Of a stretch of 64,000 nt of DNA, positions 50,701 through 56,492 are shown in pieces. The DNA comes from Toxotes chatareus. Taxonomy: Eukaryota > Chordata > Actinopteri > Toxotidae. Made by a program: the position numbers and the translations under genes. The stretch spans positions 18,618,972-18,682,971 of the forward strand of contig CM028900.1 of NCBI GenBank assembly GCA_016801885.1. Reading direction: 5' to 3'. Each line of letters opens with the position of its first letter. Position 1 is the stretch's first letter. The notes beneath the pieces were generated by a model. It was not told the DNA's origin and did no database searches. It worked only from the letters and a program-made list of their open reading frames with translations.

Positions 50701-53669
50701 TTCAAACAAAACTTTCTACTTCACACCTTTTAGTAGCTTTAATTTATTAATTCATTAAGAAGATGCTGCATCATCATGAGACAAGCCGTTTCCCTTTATT
50801 TATTTATTTATTTATTTATTTTGATGTCTTTACTTGTGCATGCAAGTGCTAAGACAAATACACTCAGATGCCTTAGATGCTCTCTGTGCTCAGCCTGACA
50901 GCAGAAGCAGGAGAAAGATTTGTCTCTTTTTTGTCTTTGTCTCAAGTGTGGTAGCCTAATGTTTCTGTTTTTCCTCCCTCACTCACAAAAGGTCACATGT
51001 ACCCTCAAAAACACACTTTTTTTTTTAAATTGTTGTACAGTATTCAACAAAACTGATTACACTCATGATCAGTATACCAGTAAAATGTCATGTAATTCTA
51101 AATCCGGTCCATTCAATGCAATTTTATTTCTGTTGCACGTATGGATAATGAGCATTGTCGGTGTCGACTTATCCATTAACATTTCTCTCCTCCGTTCAAA
51201 TCTCCCTCGCTGTTCTTTCCCCTTCCACTTAGTCGCTAAATGTAGGTAAATCTTCCGTAGTTACAGATTGTTTCTTGTTTATTATGATCAGTCTTCACAG
51301 TGCGGCAAGAGAGGGATGGCGGGGATGACAGCATAGAAGAGAGGAGACGAGGGGATGGCTCAGAGGTTAAGTGCAGTGAGAGAAGTGTTTCACAGTGAGG
51401 GGAAAGGAGCAAAACGTCATACGAGACGGGGAGATGATGGGGTGGAGGCGAGGTGATCTATGGATAGAAAGAAATGAGGGGTAATGAAAGAACAGAAAGC
51501 TGATGTAAAAGAGGAGGAAAAGGTAAGACGAAATAGAGGTGAAAGAGGGGTAAGTGAGGGTATGGGAGAGAGTTGAAGGAAAGGGTAAGCCTCTAGCACT
51601 GGGGGTAGCAGTAATTAGAGCAAAGCTTGTCCCCTGTGAGGCAAACACACACGCATGCTGTTAATGCACACACACGGTTGTAGCCTTTCATTGCCCATTG
51701 AGTTCCACCCTATGGGTGGTAAATAGGCTTCTTTACCAGCGCACATTAAGCATTTCAGTGAAACTTATTAGCTCAGTGCACATACCACACCATTTATTAT
51801 AACCAATGCACAGACATGCACGTGCTGGAGCAACAAACTTCAGAATGACCATAAATTTTGTTTTAAATAACATACAAACAGAAATGTCAGCAACAATGGG
51901 AAGCAGAAGTGTAGATGAAAGGATATAACATTGATACATTCACTGGATAAATAAAACATAAGGCGTGTTATAAGGTCACGGTTTTCAGGCTGCAGGTATT
52001 AACTATTTAGCAGGTTTGACTGTCTCAATTAACCATATCCTCCTCGCTGCATAGTGGATGGGGTGTGTAAAAATCCTCCATGTCAAAGAGGGAAGAGTAA
52101 CAAGAAGAGGAAAATGAGGGCGGAAAAGGGTAGAAATAAAGTTTGGGGAATATTTCAGTGTAAATGGGACTTTACTGTAGCATTAACTGCAGGGCTAGCA
52201 AAACTCAGCAGCAGCAGCAGGAGTGCAGGCTAAAGTGTTGTGCTTAGCTATGGTAGCTGTTGACAACAATGGCTATCTTACACTACCAGTTTCAAAGGGC
52301 ACCAAACAGCTGGAAGTGGCATGTAGCAGCAATTTTTTAAGTTACAGCAAGAGGTTGAGTTTGGTTTACCTTTACTTGTGTGTTAACTGGCATGTGTTGG
52401 TACCGGTGTTGATACTGGGCTGACACTAAATAACACTGTGTGGCTTTGTTTGTTCTTAGAACTGTGTTTGCATGTGCATGATCTATAATATCCCTATATG
52501 TGTGCGTTGTAAGGACAGTGTTAATGTGGCGTGTGTTCCTCAGTATCACATTATGTTGAAATCTGCGTACAGAGTTTTTACAATATGATATGTTTCTCCC
52601 CTTTTCTCTCCCTTTTTTGTTTCCCTTTTGTCCATCTCTCTGTCTTTCTGTCTGTCTCACTGTTTCTCTCTTGTCCAGATTCGGGAAGAAAAAAGAGGAG
52701 AAGAAGGAAGCGAAAGCAGCTCTGCAGCGACAGAAGTCAGACATTCTGAGCGATCATGAGCTTGAGAGGATGAAAGAGGAGAGGGAAAGGTGAGGAGCTT
52801 TCTGAGATGAGATGATAATTACTTTTTGTGTTCTCAGACTCAAATTCTTTGTATATTCAGAGTACGTCTTTGTGTCTTTTCTGATTGAGGAAAATTCTGT
52901 GGCCAGATTTAGTTTTCTTTTTCGATCGCAGATGATTGTTCACTTATTCTCACTGAACCCACTGAAATTGCTTCATTAACATCTCTGCCGTTCTCCTCCT
53001 TGTATTTCATTTCATTCTTTCCATTCTCTCCATTCCTTCTATCCCTCTCCACTCCATGCTTGTCATTCCTGAGCCCTTTGCTCATGGTGCCCTTCAGAGT
53101 GATTTATTAACCATTTTTCCTCTTTGGTCACCCTTGTCCTCTCTCAGTCATCTGTGACACAGTCACATAAGCATAAACATGCAAAAGCACACATAGTATA
53201 TGCTTAAGTGCTACATTAATGTTCTTCCATTTTACTCAGTCTCTATTTCAGTGAGGTAAATGTCTTAACTAGCTCTCCATCTGTCTGTCAGAATTGAGGC
53301 AGGTCATCCTGAGCTGCGAGAGAACCGGTCCAGGGACCAGCAGGGTGGAGGTGGTGGGCCCACATATCCAGATGTTGAGGATGATGACACAGACCCCAAC
53401 TATGCCCGAATACAATCCTTCAGAGACCGAGATATGAGTTCAGTGCCACAACCACTGTCTCAGTCACCTCCCTACAGTACAGTGCAGCACACCCATGGTC
53501 ACACCACTTCCCCCCAGACCCCTTCTGCCTTTCCAGGGCATGGCAATCATGCTAACGACCCTGGAGCCATCCCTGATGATGACCACATTGATAGGCTCTA
53601 TGCCAAGGTCAATAAACCAAGGGGAGCTGGAACCACATCACCTCCTGCTTCTGCCACTGCCAATGACAG
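2588..53669 (+). CDS. pard3b: pard3b, 14 internal coding exons, partial at both ends
   Basis: Par-3 family scaffold of epithelial polarity and tight junctions; a multi-PDZ adaptor with no enzymatic activity. Join: 2588-2846, 3967-4077, 5646-5785, 5975-6103, 18013-18204, 19239-19397, 22417-22573, 27122-27212, 27625-27734, 31454-31498, 40984-41199, 43721-43949, 52679-52789, 53292-53669. About 775 codons of a protein usually near 1,200 residues. All introns are GT-AG, and phases chain correctly except at exon 2, which is one base short. Seen: PDZ carboxylate loops GLGF (PDZ2) and GLGV (PDZ3), and blocks KASKSMDL, LKKSSSLESLQTAM, FHRPRP and CNESFRAAIDKSYDG. Known for the family: mammalian PAR3-beta localises to tight junctions and, unlike PAR3, was reported not to bind aPKC; it was also reported to bind LKB1. 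PARD3B rather than PARD3 is chosen from VVTRDSS, GNKSRETG and KSIIHGG. Which teleost paralogue (ba or bb) is not decided. No start codon, stop codon or promoter lies in the window. Confidence 0.95.
2847..3966 (+). other. pard3b: pard3b intron 1 of window
   Basis: A 1.1 kb AT-rich intron. A short run of CCCTAA units (three in tandem) lies at about 3500-3518, with no flanking element recognised. I see no other structure or coding signal. Confidence 0.8.
3967..4077 (+). CDS. pard3b: pard3b exon 2: linker and first strand of PDZ2, one base short
   Basis: The acceptor is CCATTTAG (ends 3966) and the donor is GTGAGG at 4078. The 3' half encodes RLRIDLKKG, the first strand of PDZ2 (mammalian counterpart KIKIDLKKG). 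Entering in phase 0, the 5' half reads TPKGRSESPLLTKK, which looks like genuine linker. The two halves are in different frames: the exon is 111 nt, but phases 0 in and 1 out need a length of 3n+1. The switch falls at the seven-A run 4002-4008. As written, the spliced frame meets TGA at 4057-4059. The likely cause is a sequencing or assembly homopolymer error. The alternative is use of a downstream acceptor AG at 3988-3989, which would give an 88 nt exon in frame. Confidence 0.85.
4272..4329. repeat. Near-perfect inverted repeat (hairpin)
   Basis: Left arm 4272-4293 pairs with right arm 4308-4329 over 22 bp with no mismatch, counting two G-U pairs (4282/4319 and 4292/4309). The loop is 14 nt. 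The left arm begins CTGCACACTG and the right arm ends CAGTGTGCAG. Little pairing continues outside the arms. It lies 195 nt downstream of the exon 2 donor. Confidence 0.85.
5288..5318. repeat. (AC)n microsatellite
   Basis: Uninterrupted AC dinucleotide array of about 31 nt in intron 2. Confidence 0.95.
5646..5785 (+). CDS. pard3b: pard3b exon 3: PDZ2, first half
   Basis: The acceptor is TTTGTCTAG and the donor is GTACGG. The exon is 140 nt, enters in phase 1 and leaves in phase 0. The first codon is a split Gly. It encodes SEGLGFTVVTRDSS, with the PDZ carboxylate-binding loop GLGF, followed by the GPGPILVKNILPRGAA and KDGRLQSGDRILE segments of the fold. VVTRDSS-HGPGPI matches PARD3B rather than PARD3 (SITSRDVTIGG). 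In PAR3, PDZ2 binds phosphoinositides; whether this protein does is inference. Confidence 0.97.
5786..5974 (+). other. pard3b: pard3b intron 3 of window (189 nt)
   Basis: The smallest intron here. Its acceptor is a T/G-rich run ending GTGTGTAG. Nothing else was seen. Confidence 0.9.
5975..6103 (+). CDS. pard3b: pard3b exon 4: PDZ2, second half
   Basis: The exon is 129 nt (43 codons), phase 0 on both sides, with donor GTAAGA. It encodes VNGVDITG, the alpha helix QEELVCMLRSTRQG and the last strand SVCLVVLRQED, ending FLPREM. This matches the mammalian PARD3B end of PDZ2 (VNG-DVTG, EELVAMLRSTKQGE, FLPREL). Being symmetric in phase 0, it could be joined to any phase-0 exon in the following intron (see 7221). 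Confidence 0.97.
7221..7304 (+). other. Possible cassette exon in intron 4 (unproven)
   Basis: A long pyrimidine-rich stretch (about 7070-7210) ends at GGCTGCCAG (7212-7220). Read in phase 0, the phase required after exon 4, the following DNA is open for 59 codons to TGA at 7398-7400. It starts EARHTHATLSPVGNSVCADR. A GTACAT donor at 7305 would give an 84 nt exon, phase 0 on both sides. No family match is recalled and the donor is weak. The retained version would add a short tail and a stop. Confidence 0.25.
11641..11682. repeat. (TTA)n trinucleotide microsatellite
   Basis: About 14 perfect TTA units directly after an A-rich run. Translated on the minus strand it gives a polyasparagine artefact. 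Confidence 0.95.
12614..12678. repeat. (GT)n microsatellite
   Basis: About 32 GT units with one early ATG interruption. It faces a (CA)n array 90 nt downstream, so a transcript could fold (GU)n onto (CA)n. Confidence 0.95.
12769..12808. repeat. (CA)n microsatellite
   Basis: Twenty perfect CA units preceded by CGCGCACG. It is complementary in orientation to the GT array at 12614-12678. Confidence 0.95.
14242..14272. repeat. Short hairpin inside a GC-richer patch
   Basis: TGTTCATGTG (14242-14251) and CACATGAACA (14263-14272) are perfect 10 bp inverted arms around an 11 nt G/C-rich loop. The surrounding 14210-14420 is richer in G and C than the rest of the intron and has overlapping open frames on the minus strand, but I recognise no protein in them. 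Confidence 0.6.
14863..15032. repeat. Facing (TG)n and (AC)n arrays
   Basis: A (TG)n array at 14863-14893 and an (AC)n array at 15006-15032 lie in inverted orientation about 110 nt apart. Confidence 0.9.
15972..16109. repeat. Segment bounded by poly-T and poly-A runs
   Basis: Sixteen T's at 15972-15987 and seventeen A's at 16093-16109 bound about 105 nt of unrecognised sequence. These could be the tails of two retroposed pieces in opposite orientation, or chance. Confidence 0.5.
18013..18204 (+). CDS. pard3b: pard3b exon 5: linker and PDZ3, first half
   Basis: The exon is 192 nt (64 codons), phase 0 to 0, with acceptor CTCACCCCCAG and donor GTGACA. About 20 residues of linker (KEEVSRVPGFVSENGKEQL) lead into PDZ3: FEVPLNDTGSAGLGVSL with the GLGV carboxylate loop, then KGNKSRETGEDLGIFIKSII and HGGAAYK. 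GNKSRETG and KSIIHGG are PARD3B signatures. In PAR3, PDZ3 binds C-terminal ligands such as PTEN; the ligand of this protein is not known from sequence. Confidence 0.97.
18205..19238 (+). other. pard3b: pard3b intron 5 of window
   Basis: A 1.0 kb intron with CA-rich patches near 18642-18672 and a T-rich block at about 19100-19128. Nothing else was seen. Confidence 0.8.
19239..19397 (+). CDS. pard3b: pard3b exon 6: PDZ3, second half
   Basis: The exon is 159 nt (53 codons), phase 0 to 0, with acceptor TTTCACAG and donor GTACAC. It encodes DGRLRVNDQLVAVNGESLLG, the alpha helix NHVAMETLRRSM and the last strand RGTIQLVVLRALK. It is nearly identical to vertebrate PARD3B (NDQLIAVNGESLLGKSNHEA in the mammalian protein). 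The helix starts Asn-His, like other PAR3 PDZ3 domains. Confidence 0.97.
19500..19830. mobile_element. Short non-autonomous DNA transposon, teleost type
   Basis: It begins AGAGCTGCAACAG, followed by TGATTAATCAGTTAGTCAGTC. The body contains TTTTTAAGCAAACACGGCAG, GGGTTTTGGACTGTCG and TGAAGACGTCACCTCGGGC. From memory this order matches an abundant percomorph element with imperfect terminal repeats of the AGGGCTGCAAC / GTTGCAGCCCT type. The right end here (near GAACTGTTGTAATGG) is decayed. There is no coding capacity. It lies about 100 nt downstream of the PDZ3 exon. The superfamily was not assigned. Confidence 0.7.
20195..20237. repeat. (TG)n microsatellite, interrupted
   Basis: A TG array with one CG interruption at about 20225, followed by short TCTG units. 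Confidence 0.95.
22417..22573 (+). CDS. pard3b: pard3b exon 7: post-PDZ3 linker
   Basis: The exon is 157 nt, entering in phase 0 and leaving in phase 1, with acceptor TGTGTCTTAG and donor GTGAGT. It encodes a Ser/Gly/Asn-rich linker (DQHGASPNRSFDGSTGLSG, later ANGPIHPSPMLTNTLYASN). There is little similarity to the mammalian linker. The exon is accepted because its borders are good, its phases chain on both sides and it is open throughout. No domain is expected. Confidence 0.88.
23103..23490. mobile_element. Dispersed teleost repeat fragment ('TTTATTGATCCC' type)
   Basis: CAGAATCAGAAAG, then TTTTATTGATCCCAGCAGG and GAAATTGCTTCGTTTCAGTTG, followed by an AT-rich stretch and AACTCCCTGGGAATGTAGTA near 23448. 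I recall these words as a common tail of dispersed elements in fish genomes. A LINE-derived 3' part is possible. Ends and family are uncertain. Confidence 0.45.
25255..25745. repeat. Purine-rich tract
   Basis: A + strand rich in A and G, with many GAGA, GGAA and AGAAG words. Low-complexity intronic DNA. Confidence 0.6.
25979..26016. repeat. Perfect inverted repeat (16 bp stem, 6 nt loop)
   Basis: CTGCTCTACATCTGCA at 25979-25994 is the exact reverse complement of 26001-26016, around the loop GCGACT. Pairing stops abruptly on both sides. Confidence 0.95.
26942..27003. repeat. Near-perfect inverted repeat (18 bp stem, 26 nt loop)
   Basis: Left arm 26942-26959 (starts TGGTGCACTA) pairs with right arm 26986-27003 (ends TAGTACACCA). 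There is one C/A mismatch, at 26947/26998. It lies 118 nt before the exon 8 acceptor. Confidence 0.9.
27122..27212 (+). CDS. pard3b: pard3b exon 8: acidic linker
   Basis: The exon is 91 nt, entering in phase 1 (GTG Val split with exon 7) and leaving with two bases of an Arg codon. The acceptor is TTTTCCCCCAG; the donor GTTTGT is weak. It encodes NGSYSHMDEEEEGELYGHEE and FNNSYLQE, an acidic segment without a known domain. The length is not a multiple of three, but exons 8 and 9 together are 201 nt with phase 1 on both outer sides, so the pair could be skipped without a frameshift. Confidence 0.9.
27213..27624 (+). other. pard3b: pard3b intron 8 of window (412 nt)
   Basis: A short AT-rich intron; nothing notable. 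Confidence 0.85.
27625..27734 (+). CDS. pard3b: pard3b exon 9: Gln/Ser-rich linker and KASKSMDL motif
   Basis: The exon is 110 nt, entering in phase 2 (Arg split AG/G) and leaving in phase 1. The acceptor is TTTGTTCCAG and the donor GTACGA. It encodes a Pro/Gln/Ser repeat (QPQSPTQSQNQSQRQFQ) followed by HVKASKSMDL, which is highly conserved in PARD3 and PARD3B (NLKASKSMDL in mammals) and anchors the alignment. The Gln-rich stretch looks like a lineage-specific expansion of CAG/AGC-type codons. Confidence 0.94.
28692..28737. repeat. Short tandem repeat, about 10 nt units
   Basis: Four or so TGTGTGTCAG-like units, one with TATGTGTCAG. Confidence 0.8.
29963..29978. promoter_or_regulatory. Perfect palindrome with forkhead / E-box / forkhead words (candidate site)
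   Basis: GTAAACAGCTGTTTAC is its own reverse complement. It contains GTAAACA on each strand (forkhead-like) overlapping a central CAGCTG (E-box). One such palindrome is expected by chance in a window this size, so function is unproven. Confidence 0.25.
30890..31275. repeat. Purine-rich tract
   Basis: GA/GGA-rich + strand with GAGGGAGG units around 31110-31140. It gives a long pyrimidine-coded open frame on the minus strand that is a composition artefact. Confidence 0.65.
31454..31498 (+). CDS. pard3b: pard3b exon 10: 45 nt symmetric small exon
   Basis: Phase 1 to 1, with acceptor TTTTGTTGCAG and donor GTGAGT. With exon 9 it reads MDLVADESNVGSLVGNSA, matching the mammalian MDLVPDESKVHSLAGQKS. 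Its small size and symmetric phase make it a natural cassette: skipping it removes 15 residues without a frameshift. Confidence 0.94.
34619..34688. repeat. GT-rich tandem with CGAG/AAGAG spacers
   Basis: Repeats of roughly 16-18 nt built from (GT)n followed by ACGAGT or AAGAGT. Confidence 0.75.
36819..36930. repeat. Cluster of overlapping palindromes
   Basis: Arms 36823-36834 and 36837-36848 pair over 12 bp (one G-T) around a 2 nt loop, with 3 more pairs outside. CTAATAAG (36886-36893) pairs with CTTATTAG (36898-36905) around TCAA. CTAATAAGATTATTAG at 36915-36930 is a near palindrome reusing the same words. Confidence 0.8.
38032..38069. repeat. Inverted repeat (15 bp stem, one mismatch, 8 nt loop)
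   Basis: CATTAACATACACCC (38032-38046) faces GGGTATATGTTAATG (38055-38069). There is one C/A mismatch. Confidence 0.9.
38479..38545. repeat. CT-rich polypyrimidine tract
   Basis: CTCTCT units mixed with CCCTCTCT and CTCGCTCG, followed by AAAAG; low complexity. Confidence 0.85.
40016..40048. repeat. (TG)n microsatellite
   Basis: About 16 uninterrupted TG units. Confidence 0.95.
40984..41199 (+). CDS. pard3b: pard3b exon 11: conserved CR3-like block
   Basis: The exon is 216 nt, phase 1 to 1, with acceptor CTCCACCTCAG and donor GTAAGA. It encodes SSPVELGPTLG, LKKSSSLESLQTAMSEV, FHRPRPNMVRGRGC and NESFRAAIDKSYDG. This is the most conserved segment outside the PDZ domains. In PAR3 the serine within KKSSSLESLQT is the aPKC phosphorylation site in conserved region 3. 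PAR3-beta was reported not to bind aPKC although the sequence is retained. The C-terminal residues PPEDDDG are acidic. Confidence 0.97.
41614..41658. repeat. Inverted repeat (16 bp stem, one mismatch, 13 nt loop)
   Basis: CAACTCAACAC (41619-41629) pairs perfectly with GTGTTGAGTTG (41643-41653). After one mismatch, four more pairs extend to 41614/41658. Confidence 0.88.
43078..43330. mobile_element. TTAGGG-rich teleost dispersed repeat, copy 2
   Basis: Words in order: GGGACCTATTCCGCTATAAA, CCTCATGGGGGACCAAAGC, TAATGAGGCATAATGTCATT, CTGGTTAAGGTTAGGGG, TTAGGGTTAGGCATGAATTA, CTATACACAGTGAATGGAAG and ACAAGGATAGCTATGCAAAC, ending in GTGTGTGTG. I recall this series as a common percomorph element. 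It is related in composition to copy 1 (325-505) but in the opposite orientation and with different flanks. Boundaries are approximate. Confidence 0.6.
43721..43949 (+). CDS. pard3b: pard3b exon 12: Ser-rich then polybasic lysine-rich segment
   Basis: The exon is 229 nt, entering in phase 1 and leaving with two bases of an Arg codon. The acceptor is TTCCCTCTAG and the donor GTGAGT. After DDGSELSSGRDTPASSSSR comes a run of about 45 residues dominated by Lys and Glu (KKDKKKKAKTKKKEKNKGKG and following), ending KKSKKLGFGLLR. This matches the Lys-rich KKTKEKEKKK...KKKGFGAMLR region of mammalian PARD3B. It is probably a disordered or single-helix basic region. The opposite strand reads as a long Phe/Ser frame that is only a shadow. 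Confidence 0.96.
44660..44734. repeat. (AC)n array between 13 bp direct repeats
   Basis: TGTGAATGGGGCA occurs at 44660-44672 and 44722-44734. Between them lies an (AC)n array (44676-44721). Confidence 0.9.
45363..45516 (-). other. Possible poly-A-tailed retroposed fragment (unrecognised)
   Basis: On the minus strand an open frame contains WLVEVPKGLTPQEELAKMEA and GRSDIKLTLQ, then runs into fifteen A's (45377-45363). The peptide looks more protein-like than the surrounding intron. I do not recognise the family. It could be the tail of a processed copy, or a chance open frame next to a homopolymer. Confidence 0.25.
45785..45925 (+). other. Exon-like open frame in intron 12 (unproven)
   Basis: Preceded by TTATTTCTACAG (45773-45784), a good acceptor. 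The frame starting there in phase 0 reads PIYTYKPLPPVRSTGGRELS and then an Ala/Glu/Gly-rich stretch, ending with TGA at 45923-45925. Exon 12 leaves in phase 2, so this frame is not the Par-3 frame. Spliced after exon 12 it would give about 18 residues and then stop. It could be an alternative terminal exon, part of another transcript, or chance. Confidence 0.25.
48359..48469. repeat. Degenerate minisatellite, four units of 26-30 nt
   Basis: Units start near 48359, 48389, 48416 and 48444. They share GCTCCAT(C/T)G-TGG and CTATTAG cores (GGACTATTAGCCC, GGCCCATTAGGAC, GAGTCTATTATGG, GGCCTATTAGCCT). Confidence 0.7.
50795..50821. repeat. (TTTA)n microsatellite
   Basis: About six TTTA units. A similar short array lies at about 9759-9781. 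Confidence 0.9.
51300..51590. repeat. Purine-rich tract
   Basis: GA/GGA-rich + strand DNA of about 290 nt. The pyrimidine-coded minus-strand frames over it are artefacts. Confidence 0.6.
52679..52789 (+). CDS. pard3b: pard3b exon 13: RFGKKK and charged helical region
   Basis: The exon is 111 nt. It enters with one base (Arg split AG/A) and leaves with two, using acceptor CTTGTCCAG and donor GTGAGG. It encodes FGKKKEEKKEAKAALQRQKS followed by DILSDHELERMKEERE. The mammalian counterpart reads RFGKKKEDK and EEELEKMKEERERI. The alternation of Lys and Glu predicts a helical or coiled-coil stretch. In PAR3 the C-terminal region interacts with other scaffolds and cytoskeletal partners. Confidence 0.97.
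52790..53291 (+). other. pard3b: pard3b intron 13 of window (502 nt)
   Basis: AT-rich with a pyrimidine-rich middle (about 52990-53060). Nothing else was seen. Confidence 0.85.
53292..53669 (+). CDS. pard3b: pard3b exon 14: C-terminal scaffold, first part
   Basis: The longest exon here: 378 nt, entering with one base of a split Arg and leaving with two bases of another, donor GTAAGG. Motifs in order: IEAGHPELREN, VEDDDTDPNYARIQSFRDRD, a Pro/Ser/His-rich stretch with PQPLSQSPPYSTVQHTHGH, then DDDHIDRLYAKVNKPRGAG and ATANDR. DPNYAR and LYAKVNKP are conserved with mammalian PARD3B; the Pro/Ser middle is divergent. NDR should continue as IQKLRKEY in the next exon, which is not in the window. Confidence 0.97.
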
Positions 53670-53877
53670 GTAAGGCACCATGACCTTCTCTGGATATCAA
53701 AAGTCACTGTGACGCTCTTTTTATAGTGGTATAAAAATAAAATATTTGGTTCTGTACTTTGACACAGTGGCAGAATTAGTTTGATTTTATTTTATTTTTT
53801 TCTTTAATTCAGTCTTATCATATGAAAGATCTTAAAAAGTATATATATTTTTTAACTTTTTGAAACCTGCTGATTAA

Positions 53878-54060
53878 CCCGGCCCCCTCCTGAAGCCAGG
53901 CTCCCAGGTGAGCCGCTGGGTTCTCAGTCAGGTTCAGCATCAAAGGATAAAAGGGTTGGCACTGTGTGGGCTCACCTACCACAACGGCAGGTGTAGAGGC
54001 AATGTATGCTGCCAGTCAGGTGTCAGAAACTGGCTGTGAAGCACAGAATATGCCCAGCAA
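53878..54060. mobile_element. Possible transposable-element fragment
   Basis: GGCCCCCTCCTGAAGCCAGG, AAAGGATAAAAGGGTTGGCA and CTGTGTGGGCTCACC stand out from the AT-rich intron by composition and resemble words I associate with fish LINE-type repeats. The family was not established. Confidence 0.3.
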
Positions 54061-54518
54061 ACTGACAAATATCCCACCGCCGTTCCTCCTTTTAAATCTA
54101 CTTTCTTTTTCCCTCCCTCTACCCTCCCTCTTCACTTTTACAGAGCAGTATTATCTTGCTGATGCTTCATATTTCTCTCTGCCTCTCTCACCTGCTCCTG
54201 TCTAAATCAAGTGTTTCTGCCACAGGCCAGTTTGTGTGTGTGTGTCTGTGTTTGTTTCTTTGAGAGCAAAAGAGAGATCGAGACAGACAGACAAAAAGAA
54301 AAGTTTGAATTGTTTGTGCTTGCTTTGAGCTTCAGCATGAGCATGTGCGCTCAGATGCCCACTACCATAGATATTGTGTGTGTGTGTGTGTGTGTTGTGT
54401 GTGTGTTTCAGAGTAAAATAAAAAACAATCACTGCAGGACTCAGCTCAACAATCCTTACTCCTTACTCCTTACCTTTATTATGTCAGTCACAGCTCACTT
54501 ACCTTTGAATATATCTAC

Positions 54519-54521
<3 letters not shown>

Positions 54522-54549
<28 letters not shown>
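54522..54549. repeat. (CA)n microsatellite
   Basis: Fourteen CA units. An interrupted GT array lies about 110 nt upstream (54375-54410) in inverted orientation. Confidence 0.95.
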
Positions 54550-55512
54550 TCCATCCACCTTATTTCTGTACCTGTCTTCGACCGAGGAAGTAAACCTGTT
54601 TGATGGACAGTTGCAGGCTTCGTCGTGATGTTTTCCGCCTCCTTGTCTTTCTCGTGTTGCTTCTTCCATGCATAATGGTGTCTAATTATGCAAAGTCCTG
54701 ACTCCTTTAACCTTGACTTTTAGGGTAGACTTCTTTAAGATTATTATTAAAAGTAAATTGTTAAAAAAAATATGTGCACAAGGGGATGGAATCAAACAAA
54801 CTCCAAACCATTGTTTAGTTTTAGATAATCCAAAATCAGGGATGGTAACACGGTGCCTAAAACTAAAGTTAAGGGTTAAATGGCTGTTCTTGTTAAGCAA
54901 AGGTGTGTCACAACAAAGCTGTCTGAACTTGATTCCACTCTTTAATTATCAGTATGTTGTATGCTGATGTGAATTTTTACCTTTTAAAACATTTCTTTAG
55001 GTTTACACACACATCCAAAGCCAGTAAGAAGAATATTTATCTAACAATCTTATAATTAACTAGATAAATGATTCTGAGAGTGGCCTTTTATAGAACATGT
55101 ACTTGATCTCAGCTGGTAATTTGTGGCTGCTTCGTTTAATTTATCCAATCTTTACTTGCTAAATGTTCCCATTTCTTTCCTTCCCTAAAACAAATTGTAA
55201 AATGTCTTGATTTTGGAAACCTATATCCATGGCCACAGCAGTCCTGGCAGATAGTGCTGTTCATTTATCATCACTTCCTGAAACCCGATGATGCAGACAG
55301 GAGGAAGTCCAGCTATTGGCTGACAGTAATCGATGGGGCCTAAAAAAAGAAGGTGGTGTGTCAGCGGTGTCTGTGTGTTCGTGACTCTGTCTTACTGTGC
55401 TGTGCGTCAAGGGGGGGGCAAGAGCTGTTGTGTGCATGTGGGAGATGGAGATAAACAAAATCTCTACGGACCCCATTCCATCAGCACCTCAGCAAAGCAA
55501 TGAGGCACACCG

Positions 55513-55657
<145 letters not shown>

Positions 55658-55750
55658 TACACACATACAAACACACAGTGAGAGTAAAGCAGTGACAGAA
55701 ACACCAACAGCATACTGCTGTTGTACAAAGTTGTGTGTGCACACATAGCT

Positions 55751-55814
55751 GTGTGTGTGTGTGTGTGTGTGTGTCTGTCTGTGTGTGTGTGCCTGTGTGT
55801 GTGTGTGTGTGTGT
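55751..55814. repeat. Interrupted (GT)n arrays
   Basis: Three GT runs separated by CTGTCT and GCCT, about 97 nt after the long (AC)n array and complementary to it. Confidence 0.9.
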
Positions 55815-56455
55815 ATGCAGACTGAATAAATAAAAGATTTAGATAGGCTGCTGTCTGTTAGAACGAAATTCATAGATATTAATTATTAAATATTAAACTG
55901 TTTTTATTGCCATTTCTTGCCCATGCAGCCTGTAACTACAAGCCCACTGCCACAGGATACCTGGGTTTTGATCCTCACGGTACCACTGCTTTAGTTATGT
56001 GTTCCTGTGAGCATGTTAACTCTTTTTTTTTTTTTTTTTTCAAATACACATCAAAATTTCCTCAGCATCCCATAATAATTCCATAATTTTCTTATTTTTA
56101 CATGTCTTCATACTTCATTTCGTCGGACAGCTGACAAGGGTGTGTGGCAGTTTACATATGCAGATCTTAAAGTGTAGTCAGTTACATTCCTCAGCATATA
56201 TCTATGTGCCGGGCTATATGTGTGCATTGTGTGTGCGTGCGTGCGTGCGAGTGTTCTAAGAATTTTTTATTTTTTTTAATCTGTGGTTTGCTTTAAGCAG
56301 CTCTATTATGGAAGGACCGTTATTTAACCACACAGCACAGTGATATATCACACTGTCTGCCTCTCAACTAGCTCACCACCTTTAATTCTAAAGGGCACAG
56401 CCAGCTCAATTCCTTATGCATGGCAGAGTTTAATGCAGACTCATTTAGTAAGCGC

Positions 56456-56458
<3 letters not shown>

Positions 56459-56488
<30 letters not shown>
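56459..56488. repeat. (AC)n microsatellite
   Basis: Fifteen AC units followed by GCACGCACTC. Confidence 0.95.

Positions 56489-56492
<4 letters not shown>

Larger units (their letters stand above)
43950..52678 (+). other. pard3b: pard3b intron 12 of window (8.7 kb)
   Basis: Holds (AC)n at 44676-44721 between 13 bp direct repeats, a poly-A-tailed-looking minus-strand segment at 45363-45510, an open frame behind an acceptor at 45785-45925, GT arrays at 47409-47431 and 47655-47690, a minisatellite at 48359-48469, (TGCG)n at about 49427-49443, (TTTA)n at 50795-50821 and a purine-rich tract at about 51300-51590. None is recognised as a Par-3 exon. Confidence 0.8.
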